From Aralia elata (taxonomy: Eukaryota > Streptophyta > Magnoliopsida > Apiales > Araliaceae), in NCBI GenBank assembly GCA_034770075.1, contig CM068384.1:91476720-91540719 (forward strand): 64,000 nt of DNA, read 5' to 3'. Position 1 is the stretch's first letter, and every line of letters starts with the position of its first letter. A program made the translations under genes and the position numbers. Shown one piece after another: positions 35,166 through 46,504 of this stretch. Under the pieces are notes generated by a model, which ran no database searches, was not told the origin of the DNA, and saw nothing but the letters and a program-made list of their open reading frames with translations.

Positions 35166-36336
35166 GATTTTGCATACTTACATCATTCTCATCAAATACA
35201 TTGTTGAGTTGAGGACATTTTACTCTATTTCCATGGGAATTGCTCTTGGCATTTATATATCCATAGAATACTTCCTCCAAGCCGCAATCCTGCATGCCCT
35301 TATTGTTGTAACCATGGTTTGTGGCTTTGTGCCTCTGTATTTGTAGTCTTCACCCACTTTCCATCTGCCTCGAGCACAAAGTTACTACCCCACATTTGCT
35401 CTTCTTGTGGCTCTTTTTCTTGTGACGTATCTCTTGGAAGGCCAGGTGAGAATCAAGAGCATCCCTGCAGAGAGTGGAGTTGGATATGCGGGAGAGGATG
35501 AGAGTAAGCTGACGACGCTACTAGCTATTGAGGGGGCAAGAACGTCTCTTCTGGGGCTGTATGCAGCAATATTTATGCTTGTTGCGCTAGAGATAAAGTT
35601 TGAGCTTGAATTACTTGTGCTAGAACAGGTAATGGAAAGGAGTGGACTTAGACATAGCCAGTCTGGTCAAAGCAGTTCTGCCACTTGTCCCCCAAGACTG
35701 AGGTTCACGCAACAACGAAGGGCCTCTACTGTGCTAACCTTTACAATTAAGGGAATGGCTGCTGAGGGAGCATGGATGTCAGCAATTGGTAATGTTGCTA
35801 CAGTGATGTGCTTCTCTATCTGCCTAATCTCAAATGTCAATCTCATGGGTGGCTGAAACCGTGCTATATTCTTCTTGGCACCGATTCTACTTCTGCTTAA
35901 CCAGGATTAAGATTTTGTTGCTGGATTCCGGGACAAGCTGCGATATTTCCCAGTTATAGTTGCTATATCAGCTTACTTGGCTTTGACTGCCCTATATAGC
36001 ATCTGGGAAGATGTATGGCATGGGAATTCAGGGTGGGGGCAGGAAATTGGAGGACCAGATTCGTTTTTTGCAGTCAAGAATGTGGCGCTCCTCATTCTCA
36101 CGTTTCCGAGCCATATCCTTTTTAACCGGTTTGTGTGGAGCTACACAAAGCAGAATGACACAATGTCACCGCTTACAATACCCCTTAATCTGCCACCGGT
36201 CATAATAACATACCTGAACAAGATAAAGATATTAGGGCTTCTTGGAATAATATATTCTCTGGCCCGGTGTCTGATTTCTAGACAACAATGTCTCAGGATT
36301 GAGCTAAAAACACATACTTTGTATTATATGTTTTGA
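35166..36336 (+). pseudogene. NEF1-like (NO EXINE FORMATION 1) C-terminal pseudogene
   Basis: Successive plus-strand frames read FYSISMGIALGIYIS, VFVVFTHFPSASSTKLLP, TYLLEGQVRIKS, EGARTSLLGLYAAIFMLVALE, NRAIFFLAPILLLLNQD, YSIWEDVWHGNSGW and LLILTFPSHILFNRFVWSYT. I recognise these as the C-terminal third of the plant multi-pass membrane protein NEF1, needed for pollen exine. Two frameshifts (near 35318 and 35395), TGA at 35854-35856 and TAA at 35908-35910 break it. The remaining text is well preserved and shows no obvious intron, so it is either a recent fragment or within one exon. It abuts a copia LTR, and the N-terminal two thirds are absent. Confidence 0.82.
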
Positions 36337-36989
36337 CAATTTTCAAGTGAGTGAAAGTTAAGGCTTTTATGTTTGGTTACTTCGATCGACTAAAATTGGG
36401 TTGTCAGTATATGACCCTTAATGCTAAAGATGCAAGTAACAGACTTCAGAAATGACTTGAAAACCCTTAATAGCAGACCGGCGGTGGAGCCATGGTAATT
36501 TCTGGGTTCGTTTGGCACTAGAATAATCTAGTTTCTGGGTGAGCATAGTTTTGTTATGTAAAATAAGGAGCTTGCATATGATTCGGAATGCCGTTTTGAG
36601 GAGTAACACATCTAATACATGTCTGCATCTTAATTAGACTTGATTGAGCGTTTGGGTTTGTTTTTAGGAATAATCTTCAAACTGGACTAAACTAGTTCAG
36701 CTTAAAAATAATAATGTGTTTGATTTGTTTTTTGAGATCAGGTAATTAGTTTGTTCGTCGGATTATTTAGTACCCTATATCCTGGACTATCCAGTGGAAG
36801 CCGAGGGGTGAGTTTCATATAGTCCAGTCCATTTGGATAAATCTATTACTTACTCTGTTTCAAATTATAACACTTTTGAAAGTTAATTTAAAATATTTTC
36901 AAACTCAAAATTGAGATATTTTATTAAAAATTATGAAACAATAAATCTTTTAATGAGTAATACTTTTTAAGTAGTTTACGATAAGCGTA
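36337..36989. other. intergenic
   Basis: No gene seen. A partial MITE-like start (TACTCTGTTTCAAATTATAAC) lies near 36852, related to the one at 44349. Confidence 0.4.
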
Positions 36990-37470
36990 AATACAAATTA
37001 TTACCCTGGACTATTGACCTTTTTACACTTCGGGAATTAAACTTTCAATTTTTGCAAATAGGTAATCAAATTTTTAATTTTTCTTTACGTTTTTGGATAT
37101 GTCACATCATAAATTGATACCATAGTTCGCTTATTAAGACAATCAATGCTTATGTGCAAACTAAAAAAATATTATTTCAAATTATATTTTGACATTTATT
37201 AAACATCAAATGGTAAAAATTCATGAAGGTTATAATGTTTTTACCATTTAATGTTTAATAAATCTGAAAAAAATTATTTAAAATAACTTCTTAAAGTTAC
37301 ACATAAACGCCGATCGGCCCAGTAATCCGTCGACGTTATCAATATTTGATGTGACATGTCTAATTAAACGTAAGTAGTTAAAATTGAAAGTTTGATCATT
37401 TATTAAAAAAATAAAAGGACAATTACCGAAGTGAAAAAATGTCAATAGTTCAGAGTAATAATTTATATTT
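36990..37470. mobile_element. small inverted-repeat element (MITE)
   Basis: The left end, TAAATACAAATTATTACCCTGG followed by ACTATTGACC and CACTTCGG, is matched in inverted orientation at the right end (CCGAAGTG, GTCAATAG, AGTAATAATTTATATTTA). The arms are about 60-80 bp at roughly 80% identity. No clear target duplication. Confidence 0.55.
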
Positions 37471-37982
37471 AAACCTTTATAATATGTATCATTGTACTGA
37501 TTAAAACTAAAAAAATCCATGCTAATTTTGAATTTAAAATTGTCTTAAGTTGACTTTAAAAAGTCAATAATGATCTTATTATTTGGAACGAATATAGTAT
37601 ATTTTTTAAAATTTCATATATTTTACAACTATACAAAAGAATTCCCTCATGTACGGTAATTTAAATAGTAAAATATTATTTTTACATATGTTTTTGATAT
37701 TCTTATACGATTCACTTTTAATCAAGGTGAGATTTACTTCGTTACTTAATTTATTCTTATGTGAGAGTCTAAGAGGGAGGACCGCATAAAAATGTCAAAA
37801 AAAAACATGTGAAAATATTAATGCCTCTAATTTTTCAGAAAACTATTCATGGCTATTTCTTGCGTTTAGGTAATCATCTTCTCTGGTATTCGTATCCTCC
37901 CAGTAGTTGTTATGGTGTATATGCAGTTAAAGCATGAGTCACTAATATTACTCATGCACATTCAGTTTAATCATATTTAGTA

Positions 37983-38262
37983 CTCCCTCCTTTTCATTAT
38001 ATATAACTCTTTAACAAAAAAATATTTCATAATATAAGACGTTTCACATATATTTAGAAGAAAAAATTTAATTCTTTCTTACTTTGCCCCTAGCTAAAAC
38101 TTTTTATCAAAATAAAGTAATTGAGAGAGAAATGAGTAATTAATTAATACATAGTTAGTAATAAAATTTAAACTAATATTAATTGCCAAACATAAGTATT
38201 AATACGACTTCTTAATATATTTGATTATGTCTTAAACGTTATAAATAATTAAAAGGAGGAAA
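37983..38262. mobile_element. Stowaway-like MITE
   Basis: 280 bp. The left end is CTCCCTCCTTTTCATTATATATAAC and the right end is its near inverse (GTTATAAATAATTAAAAGGAGGAAA). TA lies on both sides (37981-37982 and 38263-38264), fitting Tc1/mariner-type Stowaway elements. Confidence 0.75.
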
Positions 38263-38264
38263 TA

Positions 38265-38907
38265 TTGCGTATTGATATTTTGTCAAAACTTATGTTGAAG
38301 AACTTTTTTTAAAAATTTTTAACTTCGTTAGTAATTTTTTGTTTTTTTTAATGTATGAATATAGTTTATAGTCTTGATCTCTATTAAATAGTAGGAATAA
38401 TAAGTATTTTAGAGCACACCCATTTATTATGAATTTACCTAATAATCTAAAGAGGAATAATAAGTATTTTCCTCCTTTGAACAAAAGAGTACTATTTGTA
38501 ATATTTATCAAAGTTTAGTATGTATTTTATTTTATATTTAACTTTTGTAAATTTTTAATTTAAAAATTAAATTATAATATAATAATAAAATTATGATGAT
38601 AAATTTAAGTCATTATGTCATATTATTATACACGATAAAAAATGATTATTTTTATAAAATAAATCGTACTATACTACACCATAAAAAACAATGAGAATTT
38701 TCTCATAAATAAAATAAAATAAACAAACGAGACAACTAGCGCAGTCAAAAAGGCCCTCGGCCGTTCATTCCTTATCCATTACACGTTTATCCTATCGCTA
38801 CTCTAATGTCCTCTTGGTGGTTGCTCCAAATCCTCCACCTCCTCCAATCCATCTTCTTCATCATCCTTAATTATTCTCTTCTCTACGTACGTAGGTACGT
38901 ATAATTG
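38265..38907 (+). promoter_or_regulatory. upstream region and 5' UTR of the 38908 gene
   Basis: AT-rich to about 38735, then a CT-rich leader (CCTCCACCTCCTCCAATCC near 38836) typical of plant 5' UTRs. No confident TATA box chosen. Confidence 0.35.
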
Positions 38908-40245
38908 ATGATGATGACAATAATAGTAATAATAATGATTATGGCCTTTTCTCCTTCTCCAATTTGGGGATCAGCTCCAACGGCGAAGCCATGGCCTGAG
39001 CAATTCCACGCCACCCTCTTCATAAACTATAATGGAACACTCCAAATGGTGGACCTGTGGTACGACTGGCCCAATGGTCGAAACTTGAACATAGAACAAG
39101 ACCAGCTTGCGCAGCTCCCACTGTACAACGTGGAGTGGACCAACGGCACCTCCTTCTTCTTCACACAGGCAGACTGTCAAATCGCTAGCTTCGAAGTTGG
39201 GATTCTGAGGCCTAATTGGATGGATGGAGCTAACTATTTAGGTCAGCGCCACATGGACGGTTTCCTCTGCAATGTCTGGGACAAGGCCGACGGCTTCATC
39301 CGGTATTACGAGGACGTTCTCTCCAAACGCCCTGTCTATTGGCTCTTGTTCTCTGGTACGTGTACCCACTACCCACTACCCCTACCGCCTACCCACTGCC
39401 CACTACAAGATTGATTGATTCACTATTAATTTGAAATTTAAACTATATAGTCTCGAACTAACTACAAAAGGTAATCAAATTGTTCTGTTATGAATAGGGG
39501 TTGAGGCACACGAGTTATATCTGTAATTTTTTATTTTTATTTTTTAATTTTAAAAATAAAATTCGAACTTAAAGAGTAAAATAGAGCTATTTTAAATTTA
39601 GAGAGTATATTCTAATTGTAAATGAGTGTTTATTTTGAGATCAAATATGCTATTAACCCTAAAAATTAAGTGTTGAAACTTTTAAATTATTGAAAAAAAT
39701 TCACTATAATATATATATATATATAGTAGTAATAGTAAAATAATAATAGCTCTATAATAATTACATCATCTCGCCAAAAATGTTTGCACTCGTCTTGCAA
39801 ATTTTTTGACGGACGATTAAATGAGACGCATAAAGCAAGTCACAACTCACACGATCTACCTTTTAACGATCTAGGATGAGTTGCTGCCTTGCTGGATATA
39901 AGTGTTTGAGGAAATCACGACCATTGTACGCAGCGTGATTAACTTCTGTGTGATATCATTAGTAGACTAGTAGTGTAGCATATATAACACTTAAATTTGA
40001 TATGCAAAAATATACTCCACGCACTACATGACATTGACAACATGCATGCATGCATATATGCAGGAAAAGAAGCCCATTTCATGACATTTGAGGTGGGAGC
40101 AGTTCTTGAAGATACCAAGTGGCAGGCCCCTGCATATTGTTTCCAGGAGAAGACGGACGCCATAACAGGCATGGAATTAACTTATAAACACGTTGACATG
40201 ATCAGATTTCAGCAGCAGGAGAAGTCCTTAACTAATGGAATATAA
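38908..40245 (+). CDS. At4g14100-like secreted protein, two exons
   Basis: Exon 1 is 38908-39355 and exon 2 is 40064-40245, joined by GTACGT...ATGCAG in phase 1. The 209-residue product begins MMMTIIVIIMIMAFS, a hydrophobic signal peptide; three ATGs in a row could serve. The mature part has PWPEQFHATLFINYNG, LWYDWPNGRNLNIEQDQL, FEVGILRPNWMDGANYLGQR, GFLCNVWDKADGFIRYYED, and after the junction MTFEVGAVLEDTKWQAPAYC. This matches my memory of a conserved plant family typified by Arabidopsis At4g14100. TAIR labels it a glycosyl-group transferase, but no reaction is proven to my knowledge. The paired cysteines and NGT/NGS sites fit a secreted glycoprotein. No break is seen, so it is likely functional, the only such host gene here. 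Confidence 0.88.
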
Positions 40246-40891
40246 TCTTTAGAATTCTATATTAGTTACGGAGATATCGATGGACACACTCATCCTCACG
40301 GAACGGCAGTGGGTGGTGTCGTTTAGAGAGAGGATCGGAGAGAGTAATACTTTTACTATTATTTTATTTGGATGTGACAGTTTGGCAGAGTTGGGAAAAT
40401 TTTATTCAGATCCATTAACTTGTCCACTAACTCATAATTAAATGGATAAAATTATTCATTTATCTTGATGAGTTTTAAATGGATTAGGTTAAATGAATAA
40501 TAGATAAATGAGTTAAATATGAATAAAATTATCTATTTATCTCGATGAGTTTTAAATGAATTGAGTTAAATGTATAATGCATAAAAGAGTTAGATTGGTA
40601 AACTCATGGCCATTAATCGGGTAAAGTGAAATAGCTGAAATAGCGGATAGAGAAAGTGAAGGATCCGTACGGTAACATCTGGATGATTTGCTCTTCTTCT
40701 AAGAAGTGTGCGGACGTGGAAGCAAGGTATGTACAGTTGGAAGTTTACAAAGGATAAGATTATTGAATATCCTTTCATATCATTCTGAATTGATTTTTCA
40801 ATCTTGAGGGTATTGTAGTCATTAGAAATTAAGAAAGGAGGTTTTGGCTAAGTTCTTAATTTTTTATTCCCATTGTTCCGCACAAAGATAT
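40246..40891. other. 3' flank of the 38908 gene
   Basis: No gene. A short direct repeat (ATAAAATTAT[CT]..TTTATCT.GATGAGTTTTAAATG-like) lies near 40447-40570. Confidence 0.4.
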
Positions 40892-42203
40892 CAGGGTTAA
40901 TAACAAAACTATCCCTTTAAAAACAGTAATTCTCTTCCTTTTTGTCATTCCGGCCAATTTCTTACCTGAGATACGGTTTGACTATCAAGATTTTATATTG
41001 ACTTTATTTTATGAGTATAAGATCCCAAAAGAATAGTTAGAATATTTTAATTTTTTTCTTAAGGCTACTAATATGAGGATATGAACGCAATTAACAACAC
41101 ACATATTAAACAAAAAAACATAAAAAGATTTAAAAAAAAAATTGTTATAGATACTACCACACTAACAATTAAATTTGATCACAAAAACCCAAAAAAAAAA
41201 AAAAAAAAAAACAAACTAACTGAAAAATCAAAACTAATTCAACCAAATAAAATTCCCAAATATTAGTTCCTTCCTCACTTCAAACCTAAACTGAAATCTC
41301 AAACCTAACAACCCAGATCTAAATCGTATCACTGGCCAAACTCAAAATTGATTGCAAGTTTTGCAACTCACCATCCCGCTTCGGATAAAAAAAATGGAAT
41401 TATATAATAAATTTACTCATACAAACTCAAAGTTTGATATAAAAATTAATATTAGTAACGAAAAATTTGAAAGATGCAATAAAATTGAAGTGCAAACAAA
41501 TCAAAATTGATGATTTCTGAGTGAATTCATTTCATTTGCCCCAATTATTGAAATTCATTTTGTCTTTGTACGGGTTGAGAAGAGAAATAGTGGGAGATGA
41601 ACCTCGTCCTTTCCCCCAACGAGTTTTGGCTACGGCACTGACGTCGTTTGAACAACTAACTGAAGGCTGCGGTGGAGGGAGACAGGGGCCAAGCCTACGT
41701 CGATGAAGTCGACGATGACGATGAGGAGAAAGAAGGCTTGTGATGCCAGAGATAGAGAGCGGCGGAATTCGCCGATGGTGAGGACATGTAGTTGGTTGCC
41801 ACAACCTGGTGCAGATCAGCTCCTAAAGGGAATTTGATGCAGGTAAGGAGAGAGAGATCCTTTAAGAGAAATGTTGATTAAACTTGATTTGAAAGTTTGG
41901 GTTAAGGATTTGCTGATTTGTTCAGTTAGTTTTGATGTTTATCTAATTTTAATGTTAATTAAATTTTAATATAAATTTAGCTTTAATGTTAATTTAATAA
42001 ATGATATTTATTTATATACGTATATGGGTAGAATGACCAACACATATAATACTTCCAAATTCGTATCTAATTCGTAGCAAATTGATAAGTTCAACCGAAT
42101 TGTTGTTTTTAAATACTTAGAGGTATTGATTGATAATTTCTAAATTTTGAAGGTCAAATTGATTTTTGTCTAAATTTGAGGGGACAATTTTGTCATTAGC
42201 CCA
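40892..42203. mobile_element. TIR element, about 1.3 kb, unclassified
   Basis: The left end CAGGGTTAATAACAAAACTATCCCT is matched by the inverse of the right end (AGGGGACAATTTTGTCATTAGCCCA). AGATAT flanks both sides (40886-40891 and 42204-42209). The interior includes an A-run (41191-41210) and a GC-richer stretch (41600-41800), with no transposase. Confidence 0.5.
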
Positions 42204-42422
42204 AGATATTATTCAAAAAATTAAAAATTTTAAAAAAAATTAAAAATAGGTAAAAAGGGAGGTGCGGTTGCTCGCGCTTAGTTGGGTGTGGTACCTTCTC
42301 AAAACGACGTTGTTTTGGGAGGCTCCTTTATTTATAAAAAAAAAAATTACAGAGGGACAAGTTTGTCTTTTTCTATTTTGTTTCTTCAATCTTTATCTTC
42401 TCTTTCTTTGTTCCTCCGATGG

Positions 42423-42860
42423 TGATAGGTGCATGTGTGGCCTTGGTGGTGATGCATGCTGGTTAGGGTGGTGTCAATGATTGTTGGTGGCGGTGGTGGT
42501 GTTGCATGGTGGTGATGGTGTGCGGTATTCTCTCTTTCTTATTTTTTGGTTATCTTCTTCCCGATTCATGGTGGTGGGTCTGGTGCAATGGTGATGTATG
42601 TTGATGGTCGCGATATAGTGGTTTATGGTTGATAGTAGTAGATATGGTGGTCATGTCGATAGATTTGATAGTAATAATAGTAGATCTGGTGGTGATTATA
42701 CTTGATCTGATTGCAATAGGTGGTGGTTGACTTCTTTTTCTCTCTCCATATTGTGTATATATGTGAATTTGAGTGGTGGCCAGAGAGTATTGATGGATGG
42801 TGCTGATGGTGGAGGGTGGTGATGATGACGGGGTGGCGGCGGTGTATGGTGATTGCAGAT
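42423..42860. repeat. TGGTGG/TGATGG low-complexity region
   Basis: Dominated by GGTGGTGGT-like words on the plus strand. Short ORFs here are low-complexity shadows. The flanks AGGTGCGGTTGCTCGC (42259) and, inverted, AGGTGCGGTAGCGAAC (about 42934-42950) hint at a small TIR element around it. Confidence 0.5.
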
Positions 42861-42988
42861 GGTGATGGTTGGAAGTTGTATTGGTGAGTTGTTAAAAAAA
42901 AAAAAGAATAAGAAAAAAGAAATAAGAAGGAATGTTCGCTACCGCACCTAACCGGGCCTATAGCTCTCGTGTCTCCTTTTTTATTTTT

Positions 42989-44181
42989 GAGTGAAATACA
43001 TTGATACATTCTCTACATAACCATAATAACACTCACAACCCTCTAGTTTTTTAAGTAACAGTTAGTACTCCTGCAAGTTTTTAAGATTGACTAAATAGAT
43101 AAAGTTACATATTTACCCTTGTATGTTATCAAATTTTAATTCTTAAATAATATATATATATGTTTAATTATCCTTTTTTAATACTATACATTTTAATTTT
43201 AATTTTATTTATAATTAAGACTATCTCATTCAAATTGTTGGTAACTTATACAAAAATAAATTTAATTTAATTAACATATATTTTTGGATAAGTGATACAC
43301 ATATTAAGAATTTTAAATTAAATTATTAATTGAGTTGTTCTAATTAGAGTGATTGAGTATGTTGATAGTTTAGTTTTTGGTGTTTAACAACAAAAAATAT
43401 TATTTGAATTCTTAGTTTCATATTATAATTTTTATATGTCAAATTTTCTTGAGTATATGTCAAAAATTAAGATGTTTATGATTTTGATTATATTTTTTAG
43501 TATACAGTTGGTGTTGTTTTTGTGCAATGTTGAATAAAAGAAAATATAATAATATTTATTACTACCTCTATCTTGTAAAAAGATTTTTCTTATAATATAT
43601 TTTTTTTAGTAATAATATTTGTCATTTTTAATACTTTTATATATGAATAATAAGATTCGTTTTGTAATAATAAGTTTGTTTTATGAAAATTTTAATATTT
43701 GGAAAAAATAATTATAATTTTCTTTTTTGCGTTAATTTGTACTTTTATGGGTATTAAACTTTTACTTTTTAATTACAAAAAAAAATATATTTGAATGTAT
43801 ATTACGTAAATTTTAATCTTTGAGATATTTAATTAGCAAAAAGTGTATGACTTTATTTTCCTGATAAAATGAATATTTATTATTTTTTGACATTTATGTT
43901 ATTTATTGCACAAGTTCATAATTTAATTAATCAGATCAAGTTAAGTAAAAATTATAATATATAAATTTATATTTAGTGGATATATTAAACATTATAACTT
44001 GAAGGGTGTATTAGACATTAATTATATTAAAAATATTTTTGGATATTAGTTGGTCAACCACACTAAGAGTAGTGAATGTTACATATTGTAGACTAGAATG
44101 GTATTGACTGTTACTTGAAAAACTAGAGGGATGATGAGTGTTATTATGATTGTTTACAACGAGTATGAGTGTATTTTACTC
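42989..44181. mobile_element. Mutator-like non-autonomous element
   Basis: The long TIRs include GAGTGAAATACA, ATAATAACACTCA and CCCTCTAGTTTTTTAAGTAACAG on the left and their inverses on the right, over about 100 bp. The 9-bp TTTATTTTT lies on both sides (42980-42988 and 44182-44190). A 9-bp duplication plus long TIRs fits MULEs. No transposase; the interior is AT-rich. The duplication is low-complexity, so weight it less. Confidence 0.65.
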
Positions 44182-44348
44182 TTTATTTTTTCAACAAATG
44201 AAATTTTAACTAAGCACTAAGCCACTACCTATATCAAGATGAGAGAGTCCTACTCTTTCATTCATTTTCTTAATATTGATAGTAAGAATATTTTTTTTTC
44301 AAAATTTCTCATCTATTATTTTTATTTAAATGTATTTCATGCAAATAT

Positions 44349-44620
44349 TATTTCTCCCTCCCTAAAATATGTTTAACTTTTAAAGTGATCAATTTAAGAA
44401 ATTTTCAAATCCAAAATTCATGTGAATCATTTAAAAATTAAGAATAATAAATCTTGTAAGTGAATAGAACTTCTAAATAGTTTTCAATATTAATAAATGT
44501 GCAGACAAATTTAAGTAAAATTATAAAAAAATTAAATTTAAAAGCCTCTCCAAATAATTTCAAATGTTTAATGAACTTAAAGCCAAGTGACTAATTTATT
44601 CAGTGTAATTATTATTAAAA
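44349..44620. mobile_element. Stowaway-like MITE remnant
   Basis: Starts TTCTCCCTCCCTAAAATATG and is similar in text (AATAATAAATCTTGTAAGTG) to the fragment near 36852-36970. Right end not found. Confidence 0.4.
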
Positions 44621-44659
44621 TGAAATGGAATTACATAAACAATTAAGAAAAAAATGGTA

Positions 44660-44945
44660 TGTATCCACAACAAGAGGATCACTATTGCAGTCGATAGGAT
44701 GATGGAGATGGTAATGAAGATAAAGACAATGATGCTGATGATAATGTTAAAAAAGAAGAAGATGATGATGGTGATTACGATACAGATGACATGGCAGATG
44801 CAAATGATACGAATGTTGCAGATGACACAGATAGTGCGGATGTTGCAGATAATGTAGATTATGTAGATGATGCAAATAATACAGATGATGCAGATGGTGT
44901 GGCTATGACAACGGTGACAATGATGAAGTTGAAGTATTTGAGAAT
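44660..44945 (+). repeat. GATGAT/GCAGAT-rich tract
   Basis: Degenerate GAT-rich repeats that would code D/A/N-rich text in one frame. Just after it comes TCGAGGGAGGAAT and a TGTTGGG start, so it may be the 3' tail of a retroelement ORF. Not claimed as a gene. Confidence 0.4.
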
Positions 44946-44963
44946 TTGAGTCGAGGGAGGAAT

Positions 44964-45410
44964 TGTTGGGATACTTCTCGAATCCTATTCAGAAAAGAAT
45001 TGCAATTATGGAAAAAAAAGGTGTTCTATTTTTAATAGGATATTTATTATATGGTGGAGTCCTATTATAAGAAAGAATATTTTTTGGTAGGAGTATTATT
45101 TTAGAAGTGTCCTATTTTGAATAGGAAGAAAAGATTTGTAGGTACTCAATAAATAGAGTATTATATTAAGTTGTTAAAATATAGCATAATCAAAAGTCAT
45201 GTAACATCCTAAAAGTTGAGAGAGAGTGTGAGTGACTTTTGTCTTTGTGTGAGGGAGAGGATTTTTGCAACTTTTATATTCCATGCAAAATAGTTGTATT
45301 GTGGGTGGGGAAGTTTTGCAGCTTTTAGTCCGTGCAAAAAGTTGTGTCGCGATATTATGTAATCTTAAGTTTTAGGGCATAAAACTTAGGAGGATTATTG
45401 TAAGCCTATT
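44964..45410 (+). repeat. LTR-like fragment (possible copia LTR)
   Basis: TGTTGGGATACTTCTCG follows a purine-rich tract. Repeated CCTATT, AGGAAG and TTTTGCA(A/G)CTTTT words occur. It is cut at 45411 by another LTR. Confidence 0.35.
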
Positions 45411-45748
45411 TGTAAGACCCCAACTTTTAACAAATAAAACTTAATTTTCTTTATAATTATTATTCTAAACAGTAAGATGTTAAATTGATAAAATAATAAA
45501 ATTAAGGGCAATATGTGCACATTATAAGATAAAAAGTATGTCGGGGAATATTCGTTATGTCGGAAAATATTCGGTAAAGTACGACAGCGTCGAAACAACC
45601 AATCATTGGTGGGCCCCACAATGAAATAATTGTCAGATACAGAAACAACAGAAATAACCTTTTTAGTAAAAATTCTCAACGGAACTATCACTTTTAACTG
45701 TCAAAATACTTGGTGATAAAAGAACAGTAGCACGCGGTACTCTACAGT
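45411..45748 (+). repeat. Tekay-like LTR start, plus orientation, truncated
   Basis: TGTAAGACCCCAACTTTTAAC... is the inverse, at roughly 80% identity, of the right end of the neighbouring LTR (49310-49647). Shared words include AACAACCAATCATTGGTGGG and GTAGCACGCG. It stops exactly where the minus-oriented LTR starts. Confidence 0.7.
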
Positions 45749-46504
45749 TGTGACGCCCCCAAATTTCTGGTCTACTCCACCCAATTTGAGTCGCCAGTAA
45801 TACAAACAATATCCATAATTTTCCTATTTTACATTAACTATTATAATGTCGTGCAAAATACGACAACACACACTTTTAAGTTTTTCAGTACAATTATTGT
45901 CACACTATTTTATAATACACTGAGAATTATAACAGTTACTATCTCGGACCATCACTCCATTCCCCTATTTTTCCCGCTAGACTGAGCTACACTCTTATTT
46001 CCTAAAAGAATTATGAAACAAAACGGTGAGAACAAATAGCCCAGTAAAGAATATCATGACTAAGATAATGAAAAATAAATTATCTTTAACCTTCAACAGT
46101 GATAAATTAGATATTTAGAACATATGGTAGATGATATACGTTTTCAACAATAACGGAATGAGCAATCCATTAGAAGAGTCAAACGGATCATGATGTTTAC
46201 TATCTTCTCCAATTGAAAACTTCACCATCAATATTTTATCACTGTGACACCAATCAACAGTTCTTCGTCATAATGATGTCAATCAATAGTTTCTCTTTTC
46301 ACTTGGGCCAAAGAGAATTTTCACCACAGGTCTTTGCCTGTAACACCAAAGGTCATGATTATACCAACTCACAGTTCCTGGTCATAATCATGTCAATCAA
46401 CAGTTCCTCTTTGCACCCAGGCCAAAAAGAACTTTTACCACATATCTTTGCCACACAAGCTAAAGACACTCAACAATCATGTTATTTTCCGGAGGCACTA
46501 GCGA

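Noticed and set aside
42262..43009. ORFs in the TGGTGG-rich region
   Set aside because: Low-complexity repeats give open frames on both strands.
44654..44857. Methionine-rich ORF
   Set aside because: Product of GATGAT repeats read out of phase; no homology recognised.
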